Positions 55,035-63,828 of a DNA stretch of 64,000 nucleotides are shown here, piece by piece; the stretch's first letter is position 1, and each line of letters starts with the position of its first letter. Position numbers and translations under genes: made by a program. The notes beneath the pieces were generated by a model that ran no database searches, was not told the DNA's origin, and was given only the letters and a program-made list of their open reading frames with translations. This DNA comes from CAJQGY01 sp964523375 (GTDB lineage: Bacteria > Pseudomonadota > Gammaproteobacteria > Magnimaribacterales > D2472). Where the stretch lies: contig CAZFYG010000006.1 in the NCBI GenBank assembly GCA_964523375.1, forward strand, positions 1 through 64,000, in the 5' to 3' direction.

Positions 55035-55111
55035 TGGTGCGTCCAGCTAGATTCGAACTAGCGACCCCCTGCGTGTCGAGCAGGTACTCTAACCAACTGA
55101 GCTATGGACGC
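55035..55111 (-). tRNA. tRNA-Val (anticodon GAC) with unusual C33
   Basis: Complete cloverleaf: acceptor GCGTCCA / TGGACGC, T arm GCTAG-TTCGAAT-CTAGC and anticodon stem CCTGC / GCAGG pair perfectly, the D stem has one G-T pair, discriminator A, CCA encoded. The seven-base anticodon loop is TCGACAC, which gives anticodon GAC but C instead of the near-universal U at position 33. The other five tRNAs here have U33. The rest of the molecule strongly resembles gammaproteobacterial tRNA-Val(GAC). Confidence 0.93.
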
Positions 55112-55222
55112 AAATAAACTTAAAAGGTTAAGCCAAAAAAATTATACAGAATTTAGAAATATCTTCTACTGAACTTTTTTAAATAGAATTAATTATTATA
55201 AATAAATAGCTATTCACAACCT

Positions 55223-56629
55223 CTAATCACCAACAACCATAGAAGATAGCTTATTTTTTGTTGCTTTGAGTATTTTACAGTCCTCATCACTTATATCTTT
55301 CTCAAGCATTTCATCTATTTCTATAATAGATTTAGTAATGGAGCCCCACTTTCCATCAGTTGTTGTTCTTTCTTGCAGCAACTCATTATATCTAACATTA
55401 ATATCTTCAGGCACATCAGGCGCATATTGAGCACATATTATCCTTTCTGCAAAGATTTTAAATCGATCATCTTCGAAATTTCTTGAGATTTTTATAAGAT
55501 GATCTTTATTTTCAGTGAGATGAAATTCTTGCATCAGATCTTTATCTCTTTGTGACGGAAAACCTCCAGAATATATTGATGCCTCAATAAACTCAGGCTC
55601 AGGAAAACTCATCATCCTGTCTTCCATTGCCTGCGAGATTTTAGACTGAAAATCCTTGTCATTTGTAACCTTGTCTGCTCGCTCTTGCAATTCTTGGAAG
55701 CTTATATCAAAAATTTCTTTATTTTTAACCAATTGACTTGGGCAAACTGGAATAGTTTTATTTATTTTATATTTTTTTAAAGGGCCATCTCTGCCTTTAG
55801 CTTGAATTAATTTACTTATTTCAGAGTAATCTAAGTCAAGAATATCTTCAGGATCATAGCTAAGATCAAAAAGAACAATTTCATTAGGCCTAGATGGGTC
55901 TGAGCCACAAAATACAACAGGATATTGAAATGTATGCCTTCTGTGAATCTCACCTAGCGCTAAAAATGAATCAGAATATAAAAGTTCTTTAATACCTTGT
56001 TTAGTCGATGTGTTTACAAATGATTGGAAAACATCTGGGAGCTTATCTTTAATAATTTCACATAAACTAATCATTAAATTACAGTCTGCTATAGCATCAT
56101 GAGCATCTTCAGCATTTATTTGGTGCTCTTTTGCTAAATGTTCTAGTTTATATGATATCCCAGGGCCACCATCAAACAAGGGCATAGATATTTCTTTAGA
56201 AAAGAAAGATGCGATATTGTGAATCATGAGCATCAGATCTAATCTGCCATTACCATTTGTATTTGTTGTATAGGGTTCTAACAAGTTTAACCAGAACTGT
56301 CTTCTTACCAACTCCTCATCAAAGGCATGCCCATTATAAGAAACAAAAATAGACGGCTTGGCAGACGACCATTGCTTCCATTTTCTTTGAAGGTCTACCA
56401 TCATTTGGTAGTGAGATATATTAGAATTTAAAAGTTCAATTTTTTTGTTAGTGAGCATTGCCCTTGGTGCGGGTATAGTCCAAGGTAAAGGTGCACAACC
56501 AATATTTTGCTCTTCAAGCCTATTAAGTTCTATATCAGCAAGAACAGATCCACATTGAATGATTTGGCTAAAATCTTTTTGAATACCTGTTGTTTCGGTA
56601 TCATAAAAGACAAGGTTGAAGTTAGAGAT
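55223..56629 (-). CDS. sbcB: Exodeoxyribonuclease I, with apparent AUC start codon
   Basis: A 468-residue protein, near the 475 of E. coli ExoI. The DEDDh residues are all present: D10 and E12 in FYDTETTG, D104 in NGHAFDEE, H177 and D182 in HDAIAD. The SH3-like and helical domains follow (PVVFCGSDPSRPNEIVLFDLSYD). It degrades single-stranded DNA from the 3' end. No ATG, GTG or TTG exists between the upstream in-frame stop (56639-56641) and the first motif. The ATC at 56629 is chosen because AGGAG lies six bases upstream. The first ATG (56458) would remove the first catalytic motif. The frame is otherwise intact. Confidence 0.85.
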   Translation of the reverse strand: MSNFNLVFYDTETTGIQKDFSQIIQCGSVLADIELNRLEEQNIGCAPLPWTIPAPRAMLTNKKIELLNSNISHYQMMVDLQRKWKQWSSAKPSIFVSYNGHAFDEELVRRQFWLNLLEPYTTNTNGNGRLDLMLMIHNIASFFSKEISMPLFDGGPGISYKLEHLAKEHQINAEDAHDAIADCNLMISLCEIIKDKLPDVFQSFVNTSTKQGIKELLYSDSFLALGEIHRRHTFQYPVVFCGSDPSRPNEIVLFDLSYDPEDILDLDYSEISKLIQAKGRDGPLKKYKINKTIPVCPSQLVKNKEIFDISFQELQERADKVTNDKDFQSKISQAMEDRMMSFPEPEFIEASIYSGGFPSQRDKDLMQEFHLTENKDHLIKISRNFEDDRFKIFAERIICAQYAPDVPEDINVRYNELLQERTTTDGKWGSITKSIIEIDEMLEKDISDEDCKILKATKNKLSSMVVGD

Positions 56630-56631
56630 TT

Positions 56632-57879
56632 CTAGCTCCTAGACACATAAGAAGATTCAACCTTACCTTGCTCGTTTAATTTATATTTTCCTAACTCTTG
56701 ACGTGCTACAGCTCTTCTATGGACTTCATCAGGACCATCTGCAAGCCTTAGAGTTCTCATGTGAGCATACATGTTTGCAAGAGGGTAAACCTGTGAAACA
56801 CCAGCGCCTCCATGAATCTGTATGGCTCTATCAATTACATCACAGCAAACATTTGGAGCAACTACTTTAATTTGAGCAATTTCACTTGCTGCAACTTTAT
56901 TGCCCACTGTATCCATCATGTGAGCTGCTCTCAATGTTAAGAGTCTTGCCTGATCTATTTCAATTCTAGAATTAGCAATAATATCCATGTTGCCACCAAG
57001 TTGGATAATTGGCTTGCCAAAGGCAACTCTTTCCATACCTTTTTCACACATCATTTTAAGAGCTCTCTCCGCAAGTCCAATTGCTCTCATACAATGATGA
57101 ATTCTTCCAGGCCCTAATCTTCCCTGTGCAATTTCAAAACCTCTACCTTCACCAAGCAAAAGATTTTCTTTTGGTACTCTAACATTTGTAAATTTAATAT
57201 GGGCATGACCATGTGGCGCATCATCATATCCAAAAACATGCATCATTTTCTTTATCTCAATGCCTTCTGCATTCATAGGTACTAAAATCTGTGATTGTCT
57301 TTGATGTCTGTGGTTATCGGGATTAGTAACACACATGAATATAATAATTTCACATCGCGGATCACCAGCACCAGATGTCCACCATTTTTCTCCGTTGATG
57401 ACATACTCGTCCCCGTCAAGAACTGCTGAAGATGCTATATTAGTTGCATCTGATGAAGCTACACCAGGTTCAGTCATGCCAAAGGCAGATCTAATTTCAC
57501 CATTGAGTAATGGTTTGAGATATTTTTCTTTGTGCTCATCATTACCATATCTCTCAAGAACTTCCATATTGCCAGTATCTGGCGCAGAACAATTAAAAAC
57601 TTCAGAGGATATTCCGTAAGCTCCCATAGCTTCTGCAAGGTGGGCATATTCATAATTAGTTAAGCCAGCACCATTCTCACTTTCAGGCAAAAATAGATTC
57701 CACAGGCCAGCGGTTTTTGCTTTGGCTTTCATTTCTTCCATAATAGGAGGTACTAACCATTTGCCATTCGCATCTTTGGATTGCTCGTGATATAAATTTT
57801 CGTTATGCGCTATCTCTTCATCAATAAAGTCTCTAACTCTTTTAATTAAATCTACTGCTTGTGGTCTAAGTTCAATCAT
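56632..57879 (-). CDS. Acyl-CoA dehydrogenase
   Basis: A 415-residue flavoprotein. The FAD and substrate motifs are FGMTEPGVASSDATNI and YVINGEKWWTSGAGDPRC in the middle, and QIHGGAGVSQVYPLANMYA with the LRLADGPDEVHRR end. The N-terminal helical domain is complete. It oxidises an acyl-CoA to the 2-enoyl-CoA and passes electrons to ETF. The family includes FadE9-like and ACAD10/11-type members; chain length is unknown. An AGGGGAG ribosome site precedes the ATG. The ExoI gene follows directly, with its ribosome site overlapping this stop region. Confidence 0.92.
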   Translation of the reverse strand: MIELRPQAVDLIKRVRDFIDEEIAHNENLYHEQSKDANGKWLVPPIMEEMKAKAKTAGLWNLFLPESENGAGLTNYEYAHLAEAMGAYGISSEVFNCSAPDTGNMEVLERYGNDEHKEKYLKPLLNGEIRSAFGMTEPGVASSDATNIASSAVLDGDEYVINGEKWWTSGAGDPRCEIIIFMCVTNPDNHRHQRQSQILVPMNAEGIEIKKMMHVFGYDDAPHGHAHIKFTNVRVPKENLLLGEGRGFEIAQGRLGPGRIHHCMRAIGLAERALKMMCEKGMERVAFGKPIIQLGGNMDIIANSRIEIDQARLLTLRAAHMMDTVGNKVAASEIAQIKVVAPNVCCDVIDRAIQIHGGAGVSQVYPLANMYAHMRTLRLADGPDEVHRRAVARQELGKYKLNEQGKVESSYVSRS

Positions 57880-57957
57880 GTGGCTCCCCTGCTACTATAT
57901 TGATTAGTTTGATTGCGTTATAAGCCCTATGAATAGTTACTTTTAACGGTTATTATA

Positions 57958-57972
57958 TTATGTATACATTAA
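57958..57972. promoter_or_regulatory. Palindromic candidate LysR operator between acyl-CoA dehydrogenase and LysR genes
   Basis: TTATGTATACATTAA contains the perfect palindrome ATGTATACAT (57960-57969) and a T-N11-A pattern typical of LysR boxes. On the minus strand it lies between a possible -35 and a TATAAT -10 of the acyl-CoA dehydrogenase gene, so binding would affect that promoter directly. Regulator assignment is inferred from position. Confidence 0.45.
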
Positions 57973-58015
57973 CTGAAAAGCAGTAAAAATCAACACAACC
58001 CATGCATAATTAAAT

Positions 58016-58924
58016 ATGAAAATTAGTTCTTTTGACTTAAATCTTTTTGTAATTCTTAATTCTATTTACACTGAAGGGAGTCTAACAAAGGCTGCTGAAG
58101 TTGTTGGCATAACTCAGCCTGCTGTAAGTAATGCTCTATCAAGGTTAAGGGAAAAATTTGATGATGAACTTTTTGTTCGAACTGGTTCCGGCATGGTTCC
58201 AACACAAAAAACTGAAAATATAATTCTTGATATACAAAGCGCATTATCATTAATGCAAAAAAGTGTAAATGAACCAGACTCTTTCGACCCAAAAGTTACT
58301 GAGCGTAATTTTAAATTATCTCTTGGAGATATTACAGAGGGTCGAGTTTTACCTTTTATGATGAAAGAGATATACAAAAATGCTCCAAATATTTCTGTTG
58401 GTAGTTACAATTACAGGCGAGTAGATCAAGTTCACGCTTTAGCAACAAATAACTTAGATTTTGTTGTTGATCCAGTAATTCCAGATTCGGATGAAATAAA
58501 CTCTTATAAAGTTTTTCAAGATCATTTTGTTGTAATTCATAGAGAAGGCCATCCAATTGATCAAATTAATAACTTAACAGTCGATGATCTTCTTGCTCAA
58601 AAATTTATAAATGTTTCTAATCGAAGAAAAGGCTTGCATATGATTGATTTAGAGTTAGAAAAAATTGGCCATAGAAGAGAAATTGCCCTAAGGTGTCAGC
58701 ATTTCTTGATAGCCCCTGATATTATTAGAGAGACAGATGCAGTTCTGCTAGCAACTCATAGTTTTGCTAGAAAAAACAGTTTGCCCTTTGTAGAGATACC
58801 TGCAGAACTACCCCAAATGGAGTATTTTCTATCATGGCATAAAAATGATGAAGGTGATGGCGGGCATGAATGGATGAAAAAACTAATAATCGATGCCTTT
58901 GTCGACGTTCAAAAACAAGACTAG
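58016..58924 (+). CDS. LysR-family transcriptional regulator
   Basis: A 302-residue regulator. The N-terminal helix-turn-helix (GSLTKAAEVVGITQPAVSNALSRLRE, about residues 22-47) is followed by a LysR substrate-binding domain (FKLSLGDITEGRVLPFMM...). The N-terminal style (SFDLNLFVILNSIYTEGS) resembles the NodD/PcpR-like branch. It is divergent from the acyl-CoA dehydrogenase gene and may control it. The stop overlaps the SDR stop as CTAG. Confidence 0.9.
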   Translation: MKISSFDLNLFVILNSIYTEGSLTKAAEVVGITQPAVSNALSRLREKFDDELFVRTGSGMVPTQKTENIILDIQSALSLMQKSVNEPDSFDPKVTERNFKLSLGDITEGRVLPFMMKEIYKNAPNISVGSYNYRRVDQVHALATNNLDFVVDPVIPDSDEINSYKVFQDHFVVIHREGHPIDQINNLTVDDLLAQKFINVSNRRKGLHMIDLELEKIGHRREIALRCQHFLIAPDIIRETDAVLLATHSFARKNSLPFVEIPAELPQMEYFLSWHKNDEGDGGHEWMKKLIIDAFVDVQKQD

Positions 58925-59718
58925 CCCAAATTATGACCGGATGTTTTAACTATACCTCCATCACTGGTGATAGTTTCACCTACAGTATAAGCCCCAGCTC
59001 TTGAACAAAGAAAAATAACTAACCCAGCTATGTCTTCGGGAGTTCCAACTCTTTTACGTGGGTTTCTAACTGCTATTTCTGAGTAATCATGAGCAACAGC
59101 TGCTCCAAGCATATTGCTTGGATAAGGTCCAGGAGCAATAGCATTCACAAGAATATTTTCACCAACTAATCTTTTTGCTAAATGTCTTGTTAAGTGGTGG
59201 ACAGCTGCTTTGGATGTTGAGTATGAAAATGTTTCAAACATTGGGATATTTAGACCATCTATTGAGCCTATATTGATGACTCTAGATGGATCATCTAACG
59301 AAGCATTTGAAGCTAAAAGTGGCTTCATTTTTTGAGTTAAGAAAAATAAACTTTTAACATTTAAGTCCATTACCTTATCCCAGCCAGTTTCCGAGAAAGT
59401 ATCAAATGGCTCTGCCCATGCTGCACCAGCATTGTTAATAAGAAAATCAATGCTATCTTCTCTTTCCTTGATTTGATTTGTAAAACTTTCAACTCCTTCC
59501 ATTGAGCTCAGATCACAGCCAAGAGCAATACATTCACCATTATATAATTCTGAAAGCTCTTCAGCTTTTGCTATAAGAGGTCCAACTTTTCTTGCTGTAA
59601 TGTAAACTTTTACTCCGTTTGCTAATAGACCAGCTGTAATCATCTCACCGATACCTCTTGATCCTCCAGTTACAACAGCAGTCTTGCCAGCTACATTAAA
59701 AAGATCGTTGATTTTCAT
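58921..59718 (-). CDS. Short-chain dehydrogenase/reductase
   Basis: A 265-residue classical SDR. The cofactor motif is TGGSRGIGEM at about 17-26, then NNAGAAW, with catalytic Ser in INIGSIDG and YSTSK (Tyr and Lys) around residues 165-169. PGPYPSNM and the GETITSDGG end follow. Basic residues after the glycine motif suggest NADP(H). It may act on a hydroxy- or keto-intermediate of lipid metabolism, given the neighbouring acyl-CoA dehydrogenase; the substrate is not determinable. AGAGG precedes the ATG. Confidence 0.9.
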   Translation of the reverse strand: MKINDLFNVAGKTAVVTGGSRGIGEMITAGLLANGVKVYITARKVGPLIAKAEELSELYNGECIALGCDLSSMEGVESFTNQIKEREDSIDFLINNAGAAWAEPFDTFSETGWDKVMDLNVKSLFFLTQKMKPLLASNASLDDPSRVINIGSIDGLNIPMFETFSYSTSKAAVHHLTRHLAKRLVGENILVNAIAPGPYPSNMLGAAVAHDYSEIAVRNPRKRVGTPEDIAGLVIFLCSRAGAYTVGETITSDGGIVKTSGHNLG

Positions 59719-59774
59719 ATTGCCTCTTAGTTAAATTTTCAAAGAACTCAATATATATAAACAATTAAGTGTTG

Positions 59775-59780
59775 TAAAAT
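59775..59780 (+). promoter_or_regulatory. Candidate -10 element for a leaderless exchanger gene
   Basis: TAAAAT is followed by ACATT and the ATG at 59786. The five-base distance implies a transcript beginning at or inside the first codon. No Shine-Dalgarno sequence is visible. Confidence 0.3.
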
Positions 59781-59785
59781 ACATT

Positions 59786-60742
59786 ATGTTTTTAATGCAC
59801 CTTATAGGTTTGATATTTTCAATTGGAGTACTTGTTTGGGGTGCAGATAAATTTGTTGATAATGCGGCATTAATTGCAAAAAAACTGGGCCTCAGTGAGC
59901 TTACAATTGGTTTAACTATTGTTGCATTGGGCACTTCAGCTCCAGAAATATTTGTTGGAATCTCATCTGTTCTTAATAGAACAGAAGAAATAGCTCTTGG
60001 AACAGTAATAGGCTCTAATATATCTAATATTGCTCTTATTTTTGGAGTGTCATGCATTGGGTTGTCAGCAATTCCTAAAAGAACTCCTCCGATTCAATTT
60101 TTTGCGTTTTTACTATCTGCTCTCGTCTTAACCTTTGCGATGTTTGACCTTCAAATCAGTATTTTTGAAAGTGTTAGTTTGCTTTTTGTATTCATTATTT
60201 TTACATATATTACTTTTAAATTTAGAAGTGATGACGATAACTCTCTAGAAGAGGTGGATAATGCAAATGATTTAAAAACATCTAATACATTAGGAATGCT
60301 AGTAATTGGTTTGATTGCATTAGTTCTAGGGTCAAAATATGCAGTTCTGCATGCTAGAGAAATTGCCATTATGTTAAGTGTTTCAGAACTTGTAATCGGT
60401 TTAACTATTGTTGCAATTGGCACTAGCCTTCCTGAGTTAGCAGCGACAATCTCAGCAATTCTTAAAAAGAAAAATGATATGGTTGTTGGTAATGTTATTG
60501 GTTCAAATGTTTTAAATATAACTCTCGTTGTACCAATAATTGGATTTTTTTCAAATGTAACTTTGTCACAAAATATTTTATCAAGAGATATATTAACCAT
60601 GATTGCAGCGACTATATTATTTATCGTCGTTGCTACAACGTACTCCTCAAAATTTTCTAGTGTAAAAGCAACAAAATTTATTGGGGTATTTTTTGTCTCA
60701 GGATACCTTCTTTATATTTTACTTGTGAGTAATATTATTTAG
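59786..60742 (+). CDS. Sodium/calcium exchanger family protein (YrbG-like)
   Basis: A 318-residue inner-membrane antiporter with ten helices in two inverted repeats. The alpha repeats are both visible: VALGTSAPEIFVGISSV with GTVIGSNISNIALI in the first half, and VAIGTSLPELAATISAI with GNVIGSNVLNITLVV in the second. An acidic cytoplasmic loop near residues 150-165 separates them. It exchanges sodium for calcium or a similar cation. The stop codon abuts that of the DUF4345 gene. Confidence 0.92.
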   Translation: MFLMHLIGLIFSIGVLVWGADKFVDNAALIAKKLGLSELTIGLTIVALGTSAPEIFVGISSVLNRTEEIALGTVIGSNISNIALIFGVSCIGLSAIPKRTPPIQFFAFLLSALVLTFAMFDLQISIFESVSLLFVFIIFTYITFKFRSDDDNSLEEVDNANDLKTSNTLGMLVIGLIALVLGSKYAVLHAREIAIMLSVSELVIGLTIVAIGTSLPELAATISAILKKKNDMVVGNVIGSNVLNITLVVPIIGFFSNVTLSQNILSRDILTMIAATILFIVVATTYSSKFSSVKATKFIGVFFVSGYLLYILLVSNII

Positions 60743-61150
60743 CTATCTGTATTTCTTTATCAAAACTACGCAGATTATGAAGCCAACAACTTCGAAAACA
60801 AAAAAGGAATTTAGAAAGCTAGGTGTTGATGGAAATAATGAAAAGATTACCCTTCCAGCTGCTATGGAGCCAACAAGCATTGCCAAAAATCTTATTATAA
60901 ATAGCGAGATATTTTTATTAAAAATGCCTATGAAGCACATTATGCCAATAGATATATTAAGGCCCCCATACAATCCAGCAATCTCTGAATAGCCTATTTC
61001 TGAAGTTACTGTTAACCCAACAGCCTCTAAAAAAGATGGATATCCAAGCTCAAGTGCTCTAAGAATTGGATCTAATATCGCCCAAATACCTATTGATAGA
61101 TAAGTAAATCCCATAAATAATAAAAATGCTCTTAATGACGAAACTAACAT
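60743..61150 (-). CDS. DUF4345 family membrane protein
   Basis: A 135-residue protein with four predicted transmembrane helices. The conserved pattern (YLSIGIWAILDPILRALELG, then SEIAGLYGGLNISIGI, then a later AAGRVIFSL) matches DUF4345, of unknown function. It stands alone, convergent with the exchanger and divergent from the thioredoxin-like gene. Confidence 0.75.
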   Translation of the reverse strand: MLVSSLRAFLLFMGFTYLSIGIWAILDPILRALELGYPSFLEAVGLTVTSEIGYSEIAGLYGGLNISIGIMCFIGIFNKNISLFIIRFLAMLVGSIAAGRVIFSLFPSTPSFLNSFFVFEVVGFIICVVLIKKYR

Positions 61151-61202
61151 ATATATTTACCTTAATATCTTTTACAATCTATTATCTACTTTACTACAAC
61201 CA

Positions 61203-61700
61203 GTGATAAATAATATATATAAAATTCTTTGGGTTAATTTATTTTTGATGCCAATTAATATGAGTGCAAATATTTTGTTAAATGATACAGATACGCTTTC
61301 GCTGCCTCTTCCTCTGCCTTATAACGGAGTAGAATATTCTCCTGAACAAGTGAATGGATTTATTGATGAAACCATAGAACAATCCAAGCAACCTATTCTT
61401 ATATTTGGCGGTAATTGGTGTCCAGACTGCAGAATACTTGACGGCACATTACAACTTCCTACTATTAAAAAATTTATGGAAGAGAAATATCAAATCATGC
61501 ACATTGATATTGGAAGGTATGACAAAAATATGGACCTAATTAGCTACTTCGGAATACCTAAAGAAAAAGGTGTTCCTAGAGTCTTAGTTTTTGATAAAAA
61601 TAAAATTATTCTCAATAAGGAATCAACAAAAGAGTGGACAACCGCAAGAGATAGAGGGAAGCAAGAGGTATTTGATTATTTTCAGGATCTTGCTGAGTAA
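61203..61700 (+). CDS. Thioredoxin-family exported protein
   Basis: A 165-residue protein starting at GTG, with a signal-like N-terminus (residues 1-22, ending near MSAN) and a thioredoxin fold with active site WCPDC near residue 74 and a KGVPRVLVFD segment that holds the cis-Pro. Such short TlpA/DUF953-like proteins reduce or isomerise periplasmic disulfides. The reductant may be the DsbD/ScsB-type protein encoded in this window. No partner gene is adjacent. Confidence 0.8.
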   Translation: MINNIYKILWVNLFLMPINMSANILLNDTDTLSLPLPLPYNGVEYSPEQVNGFIDETIEQSKQPILIFGGNWCPDCRILDGTLQLPTIKKFMEEKYQIMHIDIGRYDKNMDLISYFGIPKEKGVPRVLVFDKNKIILNKESTKEWTTARDRGKQEVFDYFQDLAE

Positions 61701-61708
61701 AACTAAAT

Positions 61709-62482
61709 CTAATACTTGAAGTGCTTTATCTCTTCGCCTCTTTTTCCAATATCAGTCATAGCCTTGATGCCAATTTCAAGATGGAGGTCTACCCATTTTT
61801 GTGTAACCTGCTTATCTGAGGTTTCCGTTTTTACTCCCTCTGGTGTTAAGGGCACATCTGAAACTAATAAAAGCGCCCCTCTTGCAATTTCATTGTAGTG
61901 ACCAACGGAAAATACTGTGGCAGTTTCCATATCAACACCTATGGCAGTTGTTTTTTTAAGTCTTTCAAGAAAATCTTTATCATGCTCCCAGACTCTTCTA
62001 TTTGTTGTGAATATAACACCTGTTCTATAGTCACTTTTTTCTTGGACTATTATATCTGAAACAAACTTATGTAATTTGAATGAAGGTAATGCAGGAACTT
62101 CAGGTGGGAAGTAATCATTTGAGGTTCCATCCCCTCTAATTGCACCAATAGGTAAAATAAAATTGCCTATTTCAGAGGAATCTTTTAGACCTCCGCATTT
62201 ACCAAGAAATAAAACTCCTTTTGGGTTAACTGCAACTAAAAGATCCATTATTGTTGCTGCATTTGGTGAGCCTATCCCATAATTAATTATGGTAAGCCCA
62301 TCATTATTCGTAGAAGCCTGCATGGCTCTTCCTTCTCCATAAATCTCTACAGAAAATCTTTCTGCAAACTTAGTGATGTAGTCTTTAAAATTAGTAATCA
62401 AAATATGATCACCAAATTTTTCAAGTGGCATTCCTGTATATCTTGGTAGCCAATTTTTTGCAATTTCTAATTTAGTATCCAT
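61709..62482 (-). CDS. amn: AMP nucleosidase, short form
   Basis: A 257-residue nucleoside phosphorylase-fold enzyme. FLGKCGGLKD, RGDGTSNDYFPPEVPALPS, TTNRRVWEHD and VDMETATVFSVG (with the Asp/Glu for ribose binding) are very close in style to AMP nucleosidases, which split AMP to adenine and ribose 5-phosphate. It lacks the extra N-terminal domain of the 484-residue E. coli Amn and resembles the compact form common in Bacteroidetes. The adenine could be re-used by Apt, also in this window. Confidence 0.88.
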   Translation of the reverse strand: MDTKLEIAKNWLPRYTGMPLEKFGDHILITNFKDYITKFAERFSVEIYGEGRAMQASTNNDGLTIINYGIGSPNAATIMDLLVAVNPKGVLFLGKCGGLKDSSEIGNFILPIGAIRGDGTSNDYFPPEVPALPSFKLHKFVSDIIVQEKSDYRTGVIFTTNRRVWEHDKDFLERLKKTTAIGVDMETATVFSVGHYNEIARGALLLVSDVPLTPEGVKTETSDKQVTQKWVDLHLEIGIKAMTDIGKRGEEIKHFKY

Positions 62483-62526
62483 ATCTCATTATATTAGGGT
62501 TCTAATTTGTTTAGAAGCTAATGCGT

Positions 62527-63801
62527 CTAATTAAATTGTTTATCGGAGCTAGCAAAAAATAGATAAAACGTACCCCCAAAAACTAGAGCACCACAACAAA
62601 TATTAAAAATTAAATCCCAAGAATTTGTACTTTCTAAAATTAATCCAGCGACAATAGGGCTTAAAATTGCAGCAATCATTCCAAGACCTCCAGAAATACC
62701 TACCAATGATCCAGTATATTTAGGCCCAAGATCTGCATGATTGACACCAAAACCTCCAGCTCCAATTCCGCTTGAAAGATTTGTTAGGCAAAGAAGTACA
62801 ACTATATTGAAAATTGATTCTTGAAATGAAATTAAATATAGGCAGAGTGCTGCTCCATAAAAACCAAAACTATTTGCCGTTTTTCTAACAATAATGGTTT
62901 TTACGCCTCTTTTAATTAATATGTCTGCAATATAGCCTCCTGTAACCAAAGATATTACAGATACTATGCTTGGTAACAGAATGATGGCTATGAATAAATT
63001 TGATCCAAGGTCTATACCAAGACCACCAATAGAAACTGGGCTATTAATAAACTTTGGAAGATAGGAAAGAAAAGTAAATAGCGCCCAGTTATTACAAAAT
63101 GTAGCAATGACTATAGCTATAAATGGGCCATTGCATATAAGCTTTGATAGAGGAATTTTATCTGCAGTAGATTTTGCTGGGGCCTCTTTCTGGATTAGGT
63201 CTAACTCAGATTTTAAAATTTTTGGGTGATCTTCTGGTTTAGATGTAATGGATCTGTGCCAAAAGTAAACCCAGACAATTCCAAACATACCAAATACATA
63301 AAAAACAAGCTCCCATGAATATTCTCTAATGATCAGCGCTGTTGCTAAATAACCAAAAACTGTACCAGCAGAAATCCCACTATTTGTTGTTGCAATAGCT
63401 CTTGTTCTTTCATTGAATGGGATCCATCTAGCGTAAAGTGCATGCCATGAGGGAAATGTAATGCCCTCTCCAAGCCCCATAAGAATTCTTATAAAGATTA
63501 ATAACCAAAACCCACTATATGCGAATGCTGGGGTGAGGATAGTGAAAATTGACCAAAAAAATACGCCATAGGCTAAAACAATTTTGCCTCCATACTTGTC
63601 AGCTAGTAAACCCCCAAGCGCCATCGTGAACATATACCCAAAATAAAATGAGCCAAGTATTAAACCGACTTGAGACTCGGTCCAACCAAACTGTTCTTGC
63701 ATTGGAATAATAGCAACAGAGATATTCACTCTGTCTATGTAACAAATAAATACTGCCAAAAAAGACATAGCAACCAATTTGTATCTCTCAGGTACTAACA
63801 T
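62527..63801 (-). CDS. MFS transporter, ACS/SLC17-like family
   Basis: A 424-residue transporter with 12 hydrophobic segments. The N-terminal CYIDRVNISVAI, the loop GGLLADKYGGKIVL, and LMGLGEGITFPSWHALYARW after helix 4 are typical of the anion:cation symporter and SLC17-like branch, which imports organic acids with protons or sodium. Substrate unknown. It lies 27 bases after the probable argH end and 44 bases upstream of amn on the same strand. Confidence 0.88.
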   Translation of the reverse strand: MLVPERYKLVAMSFLAVFICYIDRVNISVAIIPMQEQFGWTESQVGLILGSFYFGYMFTMALGGLLADKYGGKIVLAYGVFFWSIFTILTPAFAYSGFWLLIFIRILMGLGEGITFPSWHALYARWIPFNERTRAIATTNSGISAGTVFGYLATALIIREYSWELVFYVFGMFGIVWVYFWHRSITSKPEDHPKILKSELDLIQKEAPAKSTADKIPLSKLICNGPFIAIVIATFCNNWALFTFLSYLPKFINSPVSIGGLGIDLGSNLFIAIILLPSIVSVISLVTGGYIADILIKRGVKTIIVRKTANSFGFYGAALCLYLISFQESIFNIVVLLCLTNLSSGIGAGGFGVNHADLGPKYTGSLVGISGGLGMIAAILSPIVAGLILESTNSWDLIFNICCGALVFGGTFYLFFASSDKQFN

Positions 63802-63828
63802 AAGTTAAATAATATTAACTTATAAAAG

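Noticed and set aside
56459..56629. Apparent truncation or frameshift of the exonuclease I gene (first ATG only at 56458, losing the first catalytic motif).
   Set aside because: Translating upstream of that ATG in the same frame gives the full N-terminus with DTETTG and runs without a break into the rest; the frame is continuous and only the start codon is unusual.
62483..62526. TTCTAA-TTTGT-TTAGAA inverted repeat between the MFS and AMP nucleosidase genes as a terminator.
   Set aside because: The stem is all weak pairs apart from one G-C and lacks a T run; too weak to support.
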